Shown: positions 17,027 through 25,680 of the stretch, piece by piece
How positions within the stretch are numbered: the stretch's first letter is position 1
Layout: every line of letters begins with the position of its first letter
NCBI GenBank assembly: GCA_036555325.1
Contig: DATBLQ010000039.1
Location: 1 to 64,000 of the forward strand
Direction of reading: 5' to 3'
From: DATBLQ01 sp036555325
GTDB lineage: Bacteria > Pseudomonadota > Alphaproteobacteria > Rhizobiales > Aestuariivirgaceae
Length of the DNA: 64,000 bases
Translations under genes and position numbers: made by a program
The notes under the pieces: generated by a model
Seen by the model: only the letters and a program-made list of their open reading frames with translations
Told to the model about the DNA's origin: nothing
The model's database searches: none

Positions 17027-18825
17027 TGCTTGTCGAGCGCCTCGATTTCAACGATGAATTCTTCGATCAGCGCTAGCCCTTTCTGCCAGAACGAAGGGTT
17101 GGACGCATCCAGACCGAAAGGCTTGAGCAGGTCCTTGTAGTCTTTGCTTCCGCCCGCCTTGAGCATGACGAAGTACTTTTCCGCAAATCCCTGCTGTGCC
17201 TCGCGATAGCGCGCATAGAGCGAGTTCACCAGGCAGTCGCCGAAAGCATATGCATAGACATAGAACGGCGAGTGAACGAAATGCGGGATGTAGCACCAAA
17301 ACGTCTCATAACCGGGACCCAGCCGAATTGACGGACCAAGGCTTTGCCCCTGCACCTCTAGCCAAATCATCCCCAGCCGCTCCGCCGTCAGCTCTCCCGC
17401 CTTTCGTTCCAGATGAACTTTTCTCTCGAAACTATAGAAGGCGATTTGTCTGACGACGGTGTTGAGCATGTCCTCCACTTTTTGCGCCAGCAGAGCCTTG
17501 CGCTTGTTTGGATCGCTTGTTTTGTTCAAGAATGACTGGAATGTGAGCATTTCTCCGAACACGCTCGCCGTCTCCGCGAGCGTTAACGGTGTGCGTGAAA
17601 GCAAAGGGCCCTGTTCGGCGGCCAACACCTGATGAACGCCATGCCCGAGCTCGTGGGCGAGCGTCATGACATCGCGCGTCTTGCCCTGGTAGTTCATGAG
17701 GACATAGGGATGCACCGACGGTACGGTAGGATGAGCGAAAGCCCCTGGCGCTTTGCCTGGTCTCACGGGCGCATCGATCCATCGTCGATCGAAAAACCGC
17801 TTGGCGATTTGCGACATCTGGGGCGCGAACTTTCCGTACGCCTGAAGAACCGTTTCGCGCGCTTCATCCCAGGAAACCGGGCGCGTGTCTTCGAAAGGCA
17901 CCGGCGCGTTGCGATCCCAGTGGTCGAGCTTCTCCTTGCCGAACCATTTCGCCTTTGTGGCGTAGTAGCGATGCGAAAGGCGCTCGTATGAGCTCTCCAC
18001 TGCAGAAACGAGCGCGGCAACCACTTCGGGCTCGACTCGGTTGGACAAATGTCGAGCGTCCGCAACGTCCTTGAATCCGCGCCATCTGTCGGAGATTTCC
18101 TTGTCCTTTGCCAGTGTGTTGGTGATTTGAGTAAAAAGCCTGAGATTGCCCCTGAAGGTTTCCGCCAGCGCCTCGGCGGCCGATCGCCGTTTCGCCTCGT
18201 TCGGGTCGAGTAGAAGATTGAGCGTTGGTTCAAGCGTGAGCTCGTTGCCGTCGACTTTGAAGCGCAAACTGGCCGTGGTCTCGTCGAACAGCCGGTTCCA
18301 CGCGGAGAAGCAGGTCAAGGACTTCTCATGAAACAGCTTTTCGGTGCGATCATCGAGTTGATAGGGCCGCTCTCGTCTGAGATCCGTTATCCATGGCTCA
18401 TACTTGCGCAAGGTCGCTGATTTGAGCGCTTTGCCTATGACCTCATCGTCGATCCGATTGAGCTCAAGTTCGAAGAACAACAGGCCTGTCGTAATCTCAT
18501 TCAGGTGTTGGCTGGTGTCGCCGAAGAACTTGCTTCGGGCAGGGTCTGTCGTGTCCTCGACATAGAATAGTTGCGCATAGGAGCCGATCCGGCCAAGCAG
18601 TTCGTCGAGACCTTCATATCCCCTTATCGCCTCGGCCAGTCGTTCTCCCCCGCCTTCGCCGCGCGCCAGCGCTCCAAGTTGACCCTCGTAAGTCTGCGCA
18701 AATTTGTGGGCTTCGGTCCTTGCCCGCTTTAGGTCCGCAACGAACTGATCGGAATGGGCATTTTCATACAGGTCTTTCAGGTCCCATTCCGGCAGCACTC
18801 CGAGATTTGCAACTGCCACTGACAT
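17023..18825 (-). CDS. pepF: M3 family oligoendopeptidase F
   Basis: The 600-residue zinc metallopeptidase degrades oligopeptides in the cytoplasm. The zinc site HELGH is at residues 391-395, in the context LAHELGHGVHQVLAAEQGPL, with the downstream glutamate in TLAETASVFGEML as third ligand. N-terminal LPEWDLKDLYENAHSDQF is typical of PepF. The ATG at 18825 has AAGGAA five bases upstream; the in-frame extension upstream is not conserved. It is coupled to the following ABC1 kinase gene. Confidence 0.92.
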   Translation of the reverse strand: MSVAVANLGVLPEWDLKDLYENAHSDQFVADLKRARTEAHKFAQTYEGQLGALARGEGGGERLAEAIRGYEGLDELLGRIGSYAQLFYVEDTTDPARSKFFGDTSQHLNEITTGLLFFELELNRIDDEVIGKALKSATLRKYEPWITDLRRERPYQLDDRTEKLFHEKSLTCFSAWNRLFDETTASLRFKVDGNELTLEPTLNLLLDPNEAKRRSAAEALAETFRGNLRLFTQITNTLAKDKEISDRWRGFKDVADARHLSNRVEPEVVAALVSAVESSYERLSHRYYATKAKWFGKEKLDHWDRNAPVPFEDTRPVSWDEARETVLQAYGKFAPQMSQIAKRFFDRRWIDAPVRPGKAPGAFAHPTVPSVHPYVLMNYQGKTRDVMTLAHELGHGVHQVLAAEQGPLLSRTPLTLAETASVFGEMLTFQSFLNKTSDPNKRKALLAQKVEDMLNTVVRQIAFYSFERKVHLERKAGELTAERLGMIWLEVQGQSLGPSIRLGPGYETFWCYIPHFVHSPFYVYAYAFGDCLVNSLYARYREAQQGFAEKYFVMLKAGGSKDYKDLLKPFGLDASNPSFWQKGLALIEEFIVEIEALDKQ

Positions 18826-19046
18826 GATCTTCCTTTCACGCGCGCCTGCGATCCGCCATATGGATCGGTTGCAACATCCTCTGCAAGCCTTGAGTGAGGA
18901 CGACACCCGGAGGTGACCCTTTAAGCACCTCTTTACGGTTGCCTGTCACATATTGGGACTGAGCTTGAATTTGGCTGGCTTAGGCCGGTCTGAAGCTGTG
19001 TTTTGGCACTGCCCGCAAGGCTGAAAATGACCCGGATGAACACCCT

Positions 19047-20546
19047 ATGTCCGCACGTGTATTGATTGTCGATGACGATCCCGCTCAGCGCCGGGTCTTG
19101 GAGGAAATGATCAAGCGCATGGGGCTCGCCGTGCTGGCCGCCGACAGCGGTGGCAAGGCCCTGGAAATCATGCGAGGACCTCAAGCTTCAGAAATAGAGC
19201 TTGTCATCCTCGATCTCATAATGCCGGGGATGGATGGCCTCGAATTCCTTGAAAAGTTTCAGGAATGCCGCGGCGGACTACCCGTTATCGTTCAGACGGC
19301 CCAAGGCTCGATTGAGACCGTCGTTCGCGCCATGCGCGCCGGTGCCGATGATTTTGTCGTAAAGCCCGTGTCTCAGGAGCGTCTGCGGGTTTCCATTCAG
19401 AATCTTCTCAAGGTCACCGCGCTGACTGAAGAGGTGAAGCGCCTCAAGGCAAAGGTCAGTGGAGTTTTGACCTTTGGCGATCTTATTGCCTCAAGCGCTG
19501 CCATGGCGAACGTCATCCGTTTGGGCCGCCGTGCGGCGCAATCGGCAATTCCTGTGCTGATAGAAGGGGAGTCCGGCGTCGGCAAGGAAATGATCGCCCG
19601 CGCGGTCCAGGGCGAAAGTGAGCGGCGCGGCAAGCCCTTCGTAGCCGTCAATTGCGGTGCGATTCCTGCCAATCTTGTCGAAAGCATTCTGTTCGGCCAC
19701 GAGAAGGGCTCCTTCACTGGAGCGACTGGAAAGCATCTGGGCAAGTTTCAGGAAGCCGATGGAGGCACTCTGTTTCTGGACGAAGTTGCCGAACTTCCGC
19801 TTGATATGCAGGTCAAGCTGCTTCGCGCCATACAGGATGGCGAAATCGATCCAGTGGGATCAAAAAGGCCCGTGAAGATCAATTTTAGGCTGATTTCAGC
19901 CACCAACCGCAACATGATCGAGATGGTCAAGCAGGGTCAGTTTCGGGAAGACCTGTATTATAGACTGAATGTCTTCCCCATTTTGGTGCCTCCGCTTCGC
20001 AGTCGTCCGGAAGATATCGCCGGCCTCGTCGAACACTTCATCACCCGCTTTGCCGCCGAAGAAGGCCGCAAGGTCCACGGCATAGAGCCGGCAGCGTTGG
20101 AAATGCTGACCCGGTACGCCTGGCCCGGCAACGTACGCCAGCTCGAAAACACCGTATTCCGAGCTATCGTCCTCTCCGAGGGCAGTGAACTCAAGCTGGA
20201 GGATTTCCCCCAGATCGCTTCGCTCGTGGAAGGCTACGAAGTGAAAATTCCCCCTGCCCCTCAATTGCCTCCCCGCCCGCAGCCGCCCGTTGGCCAGGCT
20301 GCAGTATTGGGCGGCTCTCACGGTTTCACTGCAGCGCCCATAGGTGATGGGATGGCACTCGGCATACCGGCAGTGACAGAGGGAGGCCACATCCGTAAGC
20401 TCGAAGATATAGAAGCAGACATGATTCGCCTGGCACTCAACCGATACAGGGGGCAGATGTCGGAAGTCGCGCGAAAATTGGGCATCGGTCGCTCCACATT
20501 GTACCGCAAAATGCGTGATATGGGGTTGGATGAGGCCAAAATGTAA
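19047..20546 (+). CDS. NtrC-family sigma-54-dependent response regulator
   Basis: The 499-residue protein has a receiver domain (about 1-120, phosphoacceptor Asp56 in VILDLIMPGMDG), an AAA+ domain (about 145-380; Walker A GESGVGKE at 174-181, sigma-54 loop GSFTGA at 221-226, Walker B TLFLDEVAELP), and a C-terminal Fis-type helix-turn-helix (ARKLGIGRSTLYRKM, about 475-490). The loop is GSFTGA instead of the usual GAFTGA. No partner histidine kinase is adjacent. The stretch between AAA+ and HTH is proline-rich. The next gene downstream, an L,D-transpeptidase 94 bases away, may be a target or simply a neighbour. Confidence 0.92.
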   Translation: MSARVLIVDDDPAQRRVLEEMIKRMGLAVLAADSGGKALEIMRGPQASEIELVILDLIMPGMDGLEFLEKFQECRGGLPVIVQTAQGSIETVVRAMRAGADDFVVKPVSQERLRVSIQNLLKVTALTEEVKRLKAKVSGVLTFGDLIASSAAMANVIRLGRRAAQSAIPVLIEGESGVGKEMIARAVQGESERRGKPFVAVNCGAIPANLVESILFGHEKGSFTGATGKHLGKFQEADGGTLFLDEVAELPLDMQVKLLRAIQDGEIDPVGSKRPVKINFRLISATNRNMIEMVKQGQFREDLYYRLNVFPILVPPLRSRPEDIAGLVEHFITRFAAEEGRKVHGIEPAALEMLTRYAWPGNVRQLENTVFRAIVLSEGSELKLEDFPQIASLVEGYEVKIPPAPQLPPRPQPPVGQAAVLGGSHGFTAAPIGDGMALGIPAVTEGGHIRKLEDIEADMIRLALNRYRGQMSEVARKLGIGRSTLYRKMRDMGLDEAKM

Positions 20547-20640
20547 CAGGATCGGGCTTTTGGAGGCATCGACGAGGGCCTCCCGTTGCATAACCCGTTG
20601 GAGCCGAATACGGTGCGAAAAGAGGTAGGGGAGTGCGGTC

Positions 20641-22653
20641 ATGCGCGCAATGCGTGTTTTTTCCATTGCAGGATTTGTTGCCATCGGCGTCCACGGCGGT
20701 GTGGCATTTGCCGGAAACGGTGAGAATTGGTTGACCGAAAGTGCTTTTCATCGGGCACAGCAAAAGAACTTTGGTGCCCGCCAGATCGACGATGAGCCCT
20801 TTTTCCCATTCATATTCGACCGGCAGCCTTCGTTTTTCGAGTTTCGCAAACCGAAAAGAACCTATGAACAACAGCGCAAGAGAAGGCGCTTTTTCGATTT
20901 CTTTGAAAATTTCGATCCCCAGCCCGACTACGGCATTGTTCAAGGAAAACCGAAATCGCCCGATGATGGCTTTGGCACCTACCGTCCGCCGAAGCTCGTA
21001 TCCCTGAGCAATCCGCAGCTCGTCGCGCCGAAGCCATCCAAGGTGCTGGCATCGACGATTTTGTACGAGCTGCGCCAGCCCAACAGTGCTCTGACCGTGA
21101 CCGAAGAGCAAAGAGACGCAATCATCGCCTTTTACCGGCTCAACAATTTCGACCCGCTGTGGGTAACATCCGAAGGTCTGAACGAAAGGGCACGCCGCAC
21201 GCTCGCCTTGCTGTCCAAGGCGGAGGAGGAAGGACTGAGCCCTGCCGACTACATGCCGCCAACGCTGGGGTCGTTCAACGATGACGGTTCCGTTTTGCGT
21301 GGCCAGGTCATACCCTTAGCTCGGCTCGACATCGCAGTGACGGCAATGGCCTTGCGATATGCCGAACACCTCCATAGCGGCCGCATCATCCCGAACAAAT
21401 TGTCCGGGTACTACGATCTCACGCCTCCCAAGCTCACTCTCGGCCAGGTCCTTTATGAAATGTCCTATCGGGTGCTTCCCGATCTTTATCTCTCATCGCT
21501 GCAGCCTGTCCATCCGGCCTACACTGCGATGCGAACGGCTTTGGCCGAATTGCGCGTCAAGTTGGCCGAAGACGCCGAAGAACCAATTCCTGCAGGAGAG
21601 CGGGTAAAACTTGGCGAGCGTGATGCTCGAATCCCAATGGTTCGTCAGCGCATGGTGAAGCTCGGATTGTTGACCGAGGATGGCGCTCTCGCGTGGAAAA
21701 AAATAAAGCCGCAGAAAAACGAGCTCGACCCTGCCAAGACTGAAAAGCCCAACGAAAAGATGCTGGAAAGAACCCTCGACAGGGAACTCTCCAAAGCGCT
21801 GAAGACGTTCCAGGCGAACAACCGGATAAAGCAGACCGGCCGGCTCGACAAAGCGACGGTCGAAGCCCTCAATACCCGTTCCGACGACCGCCTCATCCGC
21901 AAGCTCGTGATGAACATGGAGCGTGTGCGATGGCTCCCGCGCGATCCCGGCAAGCGCCATATCTTCGTCAATCAAGCGGCCTTCGAATTGCGGCTCATCG
22001 AGAACAATGAGCTCCTATGGAAGACCAAAGTCATCGTCGGCAAGCCCGAGAGCCAGACATCGGTGTTCAGCGATGAAATGGAAACTGTTGTGATAAACCC
22101 TTACTGGGGGGTGCCCAAATCCATCCTCAAATACGAGATGCTTCCCTATCTCGTGAACGATCCATCATATCTGGACCGCAAGGGATTTGAGGTGGTTGAT
22201 GCGAATGGCCGCGTGGTGAGCTCGGATTCGATCGACTGGTGGGCCTACGGCGACAAGATCCCGTTTGATGTCCGCCAGCCTCCGGGCGACGACAACGCGC
22301 TCGGAAACATCAAGTTTTTGTTTCCCAACTCCCATGACATCTACATGCACGACACGCCGACCAAGGATCTGTTCAACGAGCGCGTTCGCGCCTTCAGCCA
22401 CGGCTGCGTGCGGGTACAGGATCCGCGAACTTTCGCCGAACATGTGCTCGGCTGGGACCGGGAGCTGATCGACGACATGATCGCAACGGGGGAAAATCAA
22501 GACATTAAGCTTAAAAACACCATCCCGGTTCACCTGAATTATTTTACCGCCTGGCCCGATCCATCTGGAAAAATTGCCTACTATCCAGACATCTACAATC
22601 GCGACACACGGCTGGAAAAGGCCTTCAATGCGATCGCCGTAGCTGCGAACTAG
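20641..22653 (+). CDS. L,D-transpeptidase (YcbB/LdtD-like), periplasmic
   Basis: The 670-residue protein has a signal peptide (residues 1-24, MRVFSIAGFVAIGVHGGVAFA), a poorly conserved charged region, a YcbB scaffold-like domain (about 140-300), a peptidoglycan-binding-like segment (about 335-415), and a YkuD catalytic domain (about 435-625). The active-site motif is HDIYMHD followed by SHGCVR with nucleophile Cys589. Enzymes of this type make 3-3 cross-links or attach proteins to peptidoglycan. GGGGAG stands before the ATG. A DUF882 cell-wall gene follows in the same direction. Confidence 0.92.
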   Translation: MRAMRVFSIAGFVAIGVHGGVAFAGNGENWLTESAFHRAQQKNFGARQIDDEPFFPFIFDRQPSFFEFRKPKRTYEQQRKRRRFFDFFENFDPQPDYGIVQGKPKSPDDGFGTYRPPKLVSLSNPQLVAPKPSKVLASTILYELRQPNSALTVTEEQRDAIIAFYRLNNFDPLWVTSEGLNERARRTLALLSKAEEEGLSPADYMPPTLGSFNDDGSVLRGQVIPLARLDIAVTAMALRYAEHLHSGRIIPNKLSGYYDLTPPKLTLGQVLYEMSYRVLPDLYLSSLQPVHPAYTAMRTALAELRVKLAEDAEEPIPAGERVKLGERDARIPMVRQRMVKLGLLTEDGALAWKKIKPQKNELDPAKTEKPNEKMLERTLDRELSKALKTFQANNRIKQTGRLDKATVEALNTRSDDRLIRKLVMNMERVRWLPRDPGKRHIFVNQAAFELRLIENNELLWKTKVIVGKPESQTSVFSDEMETVVINPYWGVPKSILKYEMLPYLVNDPSYLDRKGFEVVDANGRVVSSDSIDWWAYGDKIPFDVRQPPGDDNALGNIKFLFPNSHDIYMHDTPTKDLFNERVRAFSHGCVRVQDPRTFAEHVLGWDRELIDDMIATGENQDIKLKNTIPVHLNYFTAWPDPSGKIAYYPDIYNRDTRLEKAFNAIAVAAN

Positions 22654-22899
22654 GCCTGCAAATATTGCGTTTTGTGCTTGAGCTGGGCCTTCGGGCCTAA
22701 GGTCGGGTTGCCCCCGCGGCCATCCGAGGTAAGATCTTGTTAATCATTATCCCCCATGATGAATCAGACGTTACGTGCCAAACCATGGCCGCAATCTTGT
22801 GGCTTGTGGGAAACCGGCTTCCGAGACATACTCAGTCTTTGCGGCGGCCAAAATCGGGGATTTTTTAGAGGAGTCGGGGACTACCTCCGGTTTGTGTGT

Positions 22900-24357
22900 A
22901 TGGAGTCGAGCGGGAACCTATCTTTAGTAGGACCTCACAAACTGTCATCTCGTCTGAAGAAGCTCGCTGCGGCCTCGAGCCTATTTGCTGCCTGCGCAAC
23001 GGTAGCATGGGGAACGCTTCCAGGCTCGCTCACCGCCGCAGGCGATACCCGGACCTTGAGCCTCTATCACGTTCACACCAAGGAATCGCTGACCATCACT
23101 TACAAGAAGAATGGTCGCTACATTCCTTCTGCGATGGAAAAAATCAACTATGTGCTGCGTGACTGGCGGCGCAACGAGACGATGCTTATCGATCCCAAGA
23201 CGATCGACCTGATGTGGGAACTGCATGCTGATCTCGACTCGAAGGCGCCTATCCACATCATCAGCGGTTACCGCTCCGCCGCCACCAATGCCATGCTCAA
23301 GAAGATCGGGCGTAACGTTGCCAAGCAGAGCATGCATATTCGCGGCAAGGCGATAGATCTGTACTTTCCGGACGTTCCGGTTTCCAGGCTTCGTGGCAGC
23401 GCCATTGCTCGCGAAGTCGGCGGTGTCGGCTACTATCCAAGATCTGGAGCCTCCGGGTTTGTACACATCGATTCCGGCAAGATTCGCTATTGGCCGCGCC
23501 CGAGCGAAACCCAGCTTGCGCAGATCATGAAGGAAAACAAGAAGTCCATCGGCGCGCGACTGACCAACGGATACATGACAGCTCAGGTTGATACCGGTCT
23601 GTCTCCGGTGGTGATCAAGGCCTCTGGAAAGGTCGCCGTTGCCGCTGCCGCCCCGCCGCTTGAAGACGATGAAATCGATGCCGCTGCGCCAGCCAAGTCC
23701 AAAACCGCGCTCATCTCTGGGTATCCAGTTCCGAAGCCGCGTCAGAAGCCCATCGAGGTGCTGATGCTCGCGGCCGCAAAGATGCGCATCGAGCCAGCTT
23801 CCGCACCGCCGCCGCGAGCAAATTTCGCCAAGCGCCAGCCGCGCTCCTCGACCCTTCTTCCGGCCCCTTCGGATAACAACCTTTTTGAGGCGGAGCTTCT
23901 CGTAGCCACCAATTCGCTCAACAAAGGCAGCTTTGCCGCCCAGGCCCAGCATGAACAAACCGATCTCGTAACTGCTTCGGTCGGTCCTGCGAGTTCAGCC
24001 GACGATTTCTTCTGGTGGCCCACGCGCTGGCTGCTGAACACCAGCAGTCTGGTTCGCCGCGACGACACGCAAACTCAACCGGTCGATATTGCCTTTACTC
24101 AGCTAAAACCCGAGGAACCCAAAGCCGTGCAAAAGGCAAGCTCCGCAGCGTGGGGCCTTGGGGATTTTATCGCGATGCTGAACGGCATTAGGGGAACGGC
24201 AAGCGGAAGCACCTCCCCGTCTGCTAAATCCGACCGGCTGACCGTCAATCGCGGCGGCAAGAGCGATATTCAGGCACGTTCGCTCAAATCCTCAGACCGA
24301 ATTGGTCAGGCGGATGTGCTGATGGACGTCTCCGTCACGTCCCAAAGCGTCGAATAG
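22900..24357 (+). CDS. DUF882 (YcbK-like, M15-type) protein with long C-terminal extension
   Basis: About 485 residues. After a hydrophobic N-terminal segment (about 18-40) comes the DUF882 domain (about 50-200) with LSLYHVHTKESLTITYKK, HIISGYRSAATN, SMHIRGKAIDLYFPD and GFVHIDSGKIRYW; the His and Asp residues in these motifs are the predicted zinc ligands of an M15-like peptidase. The remaining 270 residues are low-complexity, rich in Ala, Pro and Ser, and unlike any family I recognise. The start is uncertain: ATG 22900, GTG 22894 and ATG 22756 are possible, none with a good ribosome-binding site. Cell-wall remodelling is likely, together with the L,D-transpeptidase upstream. Confidence 0.85.
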   Translation: MESSGNLSLVGPHKLSSRLKKLAAASSLFAACATVAWGTLPGSLTAAGDTRTLSLYHVHTKESLTITYKKNGRYIPSAMEKINYVLRDWRRNETMLIDPKTIDLMWELHADLDSKAPIHIISGYRSAATNAMLKKIGRNVAKQSMHIRGKAIDLYFPDVPVSRLRGSAIAREVGGVGYYPRSGASGFVHIDSGKIRYWPRPSETQLAQIMKENKKSIGARLTNGYMTAQVDTGLSPVVIKASGKVAVAAAAPPLEDDEIDAAAPAKSKTALISGYPVPKPRQKPIEVLMLAAAKMRIEPASAPPPRANFAKRQPRSSTLLPAPSDNNLFEAELLVATNSLNKGSFAAQAQHEQTDLVTASVGPASSADDFFWWPTRWLLNTSSLVRRDDTQTQPVDIAFTQLKPEEPKAVQKASSAAWGLGDFIAMLNGIRGTASGSTSPSAKSDRLTVNRGGKSDIQARSLKSSDRIGQADVLMDVSVTSQSVE

Positions 24358-24618
24358 CTATTCCGCGGCTATAGCGGACATTCCCAGGGCACCAAGATAG
24401 AGATCGAGCATCGCCTGCTCTTCTTCCCGCTCATGCCGGTCTCGTCTGCGCAGGCCAATGACCTTCCGCAATATCTTCGTATCGAAGCCTTGCGACTTTG
24501 CCTCTCCATAGACCTCTTTGATATCCGCGGAGATGGCCTTTCTGTCTTCCTCGAGCCTTTCAATTCTCTCCACTAGGCTTCTGAGCTGTCCTTTCGCGAA
24601 CGATGTCTTGGTATCCAT
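24358..24618 (-). CDS. gapR: GapR family DNA-binding protein (DUF2312)
   Basis: The 86-residue protein matches GapR: KGQLRSLVERIERLEEDRKA is the N-terminal coiled coil and FDTKILRKVIGLRRRDRHER the basic DNA-binding segment. In Caulobacter GapR is a nucleoid-associated protein that binds AT-rich overtwisted DNA ahead of replication and transcription. It is preceded on the same strand by the DUF1244 gene (30 bases apart), so the two may be cotranscribed. Its stop directly abuts the stop of the convergent DUF882 gene. Confidence 0.9.
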   Translation of the reverse strand: MDTKTSFAKGQLRSLVERIERLEEDRKAISADIKEVYGEAKSQGFDTKILRKVIGLRRRDRHEREEEQAMLDLYLGALGMSAIAAE

Positions 24619-24648
24619 TGGTCCCTTAGCCTTGCTGACGGTCCAAAA

Positions 24649-24954
24649 TCAATGATCCTCGCGGGCAGCTTTGAAACTCTGTTTCTGTGCTTCCGAAGCC
24701 TCACGCTGGAACTTGGCCCTCCATTCCTCGTAGGGCATGCCGTAAACAAACCGGCGCGCTTCATCTCGCGAAACGTCGAGGCCCCGCGCATTAGCTGCAT
24801 CCTGATACCAGTTAGCAAGACAATTCCGGCAGAATCCCGCAAGATTCATGAGATCGATATTCTGCACTTCGCTCTTGTTGCGCAGGTGTTCGATGAGCCG
24901 ATGCAGCACGGCCGATTCAAGTTCCACCTGTAGCCGATCGTCGATCTTCTTCAT
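24649..24954 (-). CDS. DUF1244 family protein
   Basis: A 101-residue protein with the DUF1244 core DLMNLAGFCRNCLANWYQDA, including a Cys-Arg-Asn-Cys pair, and the conserved DEARRFVYGMPYEEWRAKFQ. Function is unknown; family members are small helical proteins widespread in proteobacteria. The ATG at 24954 has a strong AAAGGAG site five bases upstream. It lies upstream of gapR on the same strand. Confidence 0.88.
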   Translation of the reverse strand: MKKIDDRLQVELESAVLHRLIEHLRNKSEVQNIDLMNLAGFCRNCLANWYQDAANARGLDVSRDEARRFVYGMPYEEWRAKFQREASEAQKQSFKAAREDH

Positions 24955-25237
24955 GCTGGCTCCTTTCGGCATTTTCCGTCGAACCAAGCCCAATTCCGGC
25001 CTCTGCCTGGCGCTAGCTGCCGTCCAAGCCCCAGAAACAGTCGAAACCCACACATCTAATTATAGGATGCCCAATTTTCGCTTGCCAGCATCCCCACCGA
25101 TGATTCAGATAGGACGAACGGAACCTTGTCATTTTGCTGCCAGATTTCGCGCTGAAGTGACAGTTCAGGGGCGCCGCCCTGGTTGCCGATGTCGGTACTC
25201 GCGCGGCCACCTAAGGAGATATGGGAGGGCGAGTTGA

Positions 25238-25675
25238 ATGAAGCGATCAACAACTCTTGCGCTGCTCGTTGCCGGCGCAGTCGCCTGCATCGGGGGGCGC
25301 CCAGTGTCGGCCGATCTCAAACTTTGCAACAACACTCAAAATCGGGTTGGCGTTGCGCTGGGGTATAAGGATGCAAAGGGCTGGGCGTCGGAGGGATGGT
25401 GGAACATTGGCCCGAATGCCTGCGAGACATTGCTTAAAGGCTCCTTGATCGCCCGCTACTATTACATTTATGCCGTGGACTACGATAAGGGCGGAGCTTG
25501 GGGCGGCAAGGCGGTTATGTGTACGCGCGACAAGATTTTCACCATTCGCGGGATAAAAGACTGCAAGGAACGCGGCTATCAAAAAACGGGCTTCTTCGAA
25601 GTCGACACCAAGGAAGAGACCGATTGGACCGTTTCGCTCTCGGGTGAAAAAACCACGGAGCAGCAAAGTCAGTGA
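25238..25675 (+). CDS. DUF1036 family secreted protein
   Basis: The 145-residue protein has a signal peptide (residues 1-25, ending RPVSA) and the DUF1036 features LKLCNNTQNRVGVALGYKD, EGWWNIGPNACETLL and YYYIYAVDYDKGGAWGGKAVMCT, with paired cysteines likely to form disulfides in the periplasm. The function of the family is unknown. A GGAGGG site precedes the ATG. It is followed six bases later by pyk, a conserved alphaproteobacterial neighbourhood. Confidence 0.88.
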   Translation: MKRSTTLALLVAGAVACIGGRPVSADLKLCNNTQNRVGVALGYKDAKGWASEGWWNIGPNACETLLKGSLIARYYYIYAVDYDKGGAWGGKAVMCTRDKIFTIRGIKDCKERGYQKTGFFEVDTKEETDWTVSLSGEKTTEQQSQ

Positions 25676-25680
25676 GGCGA

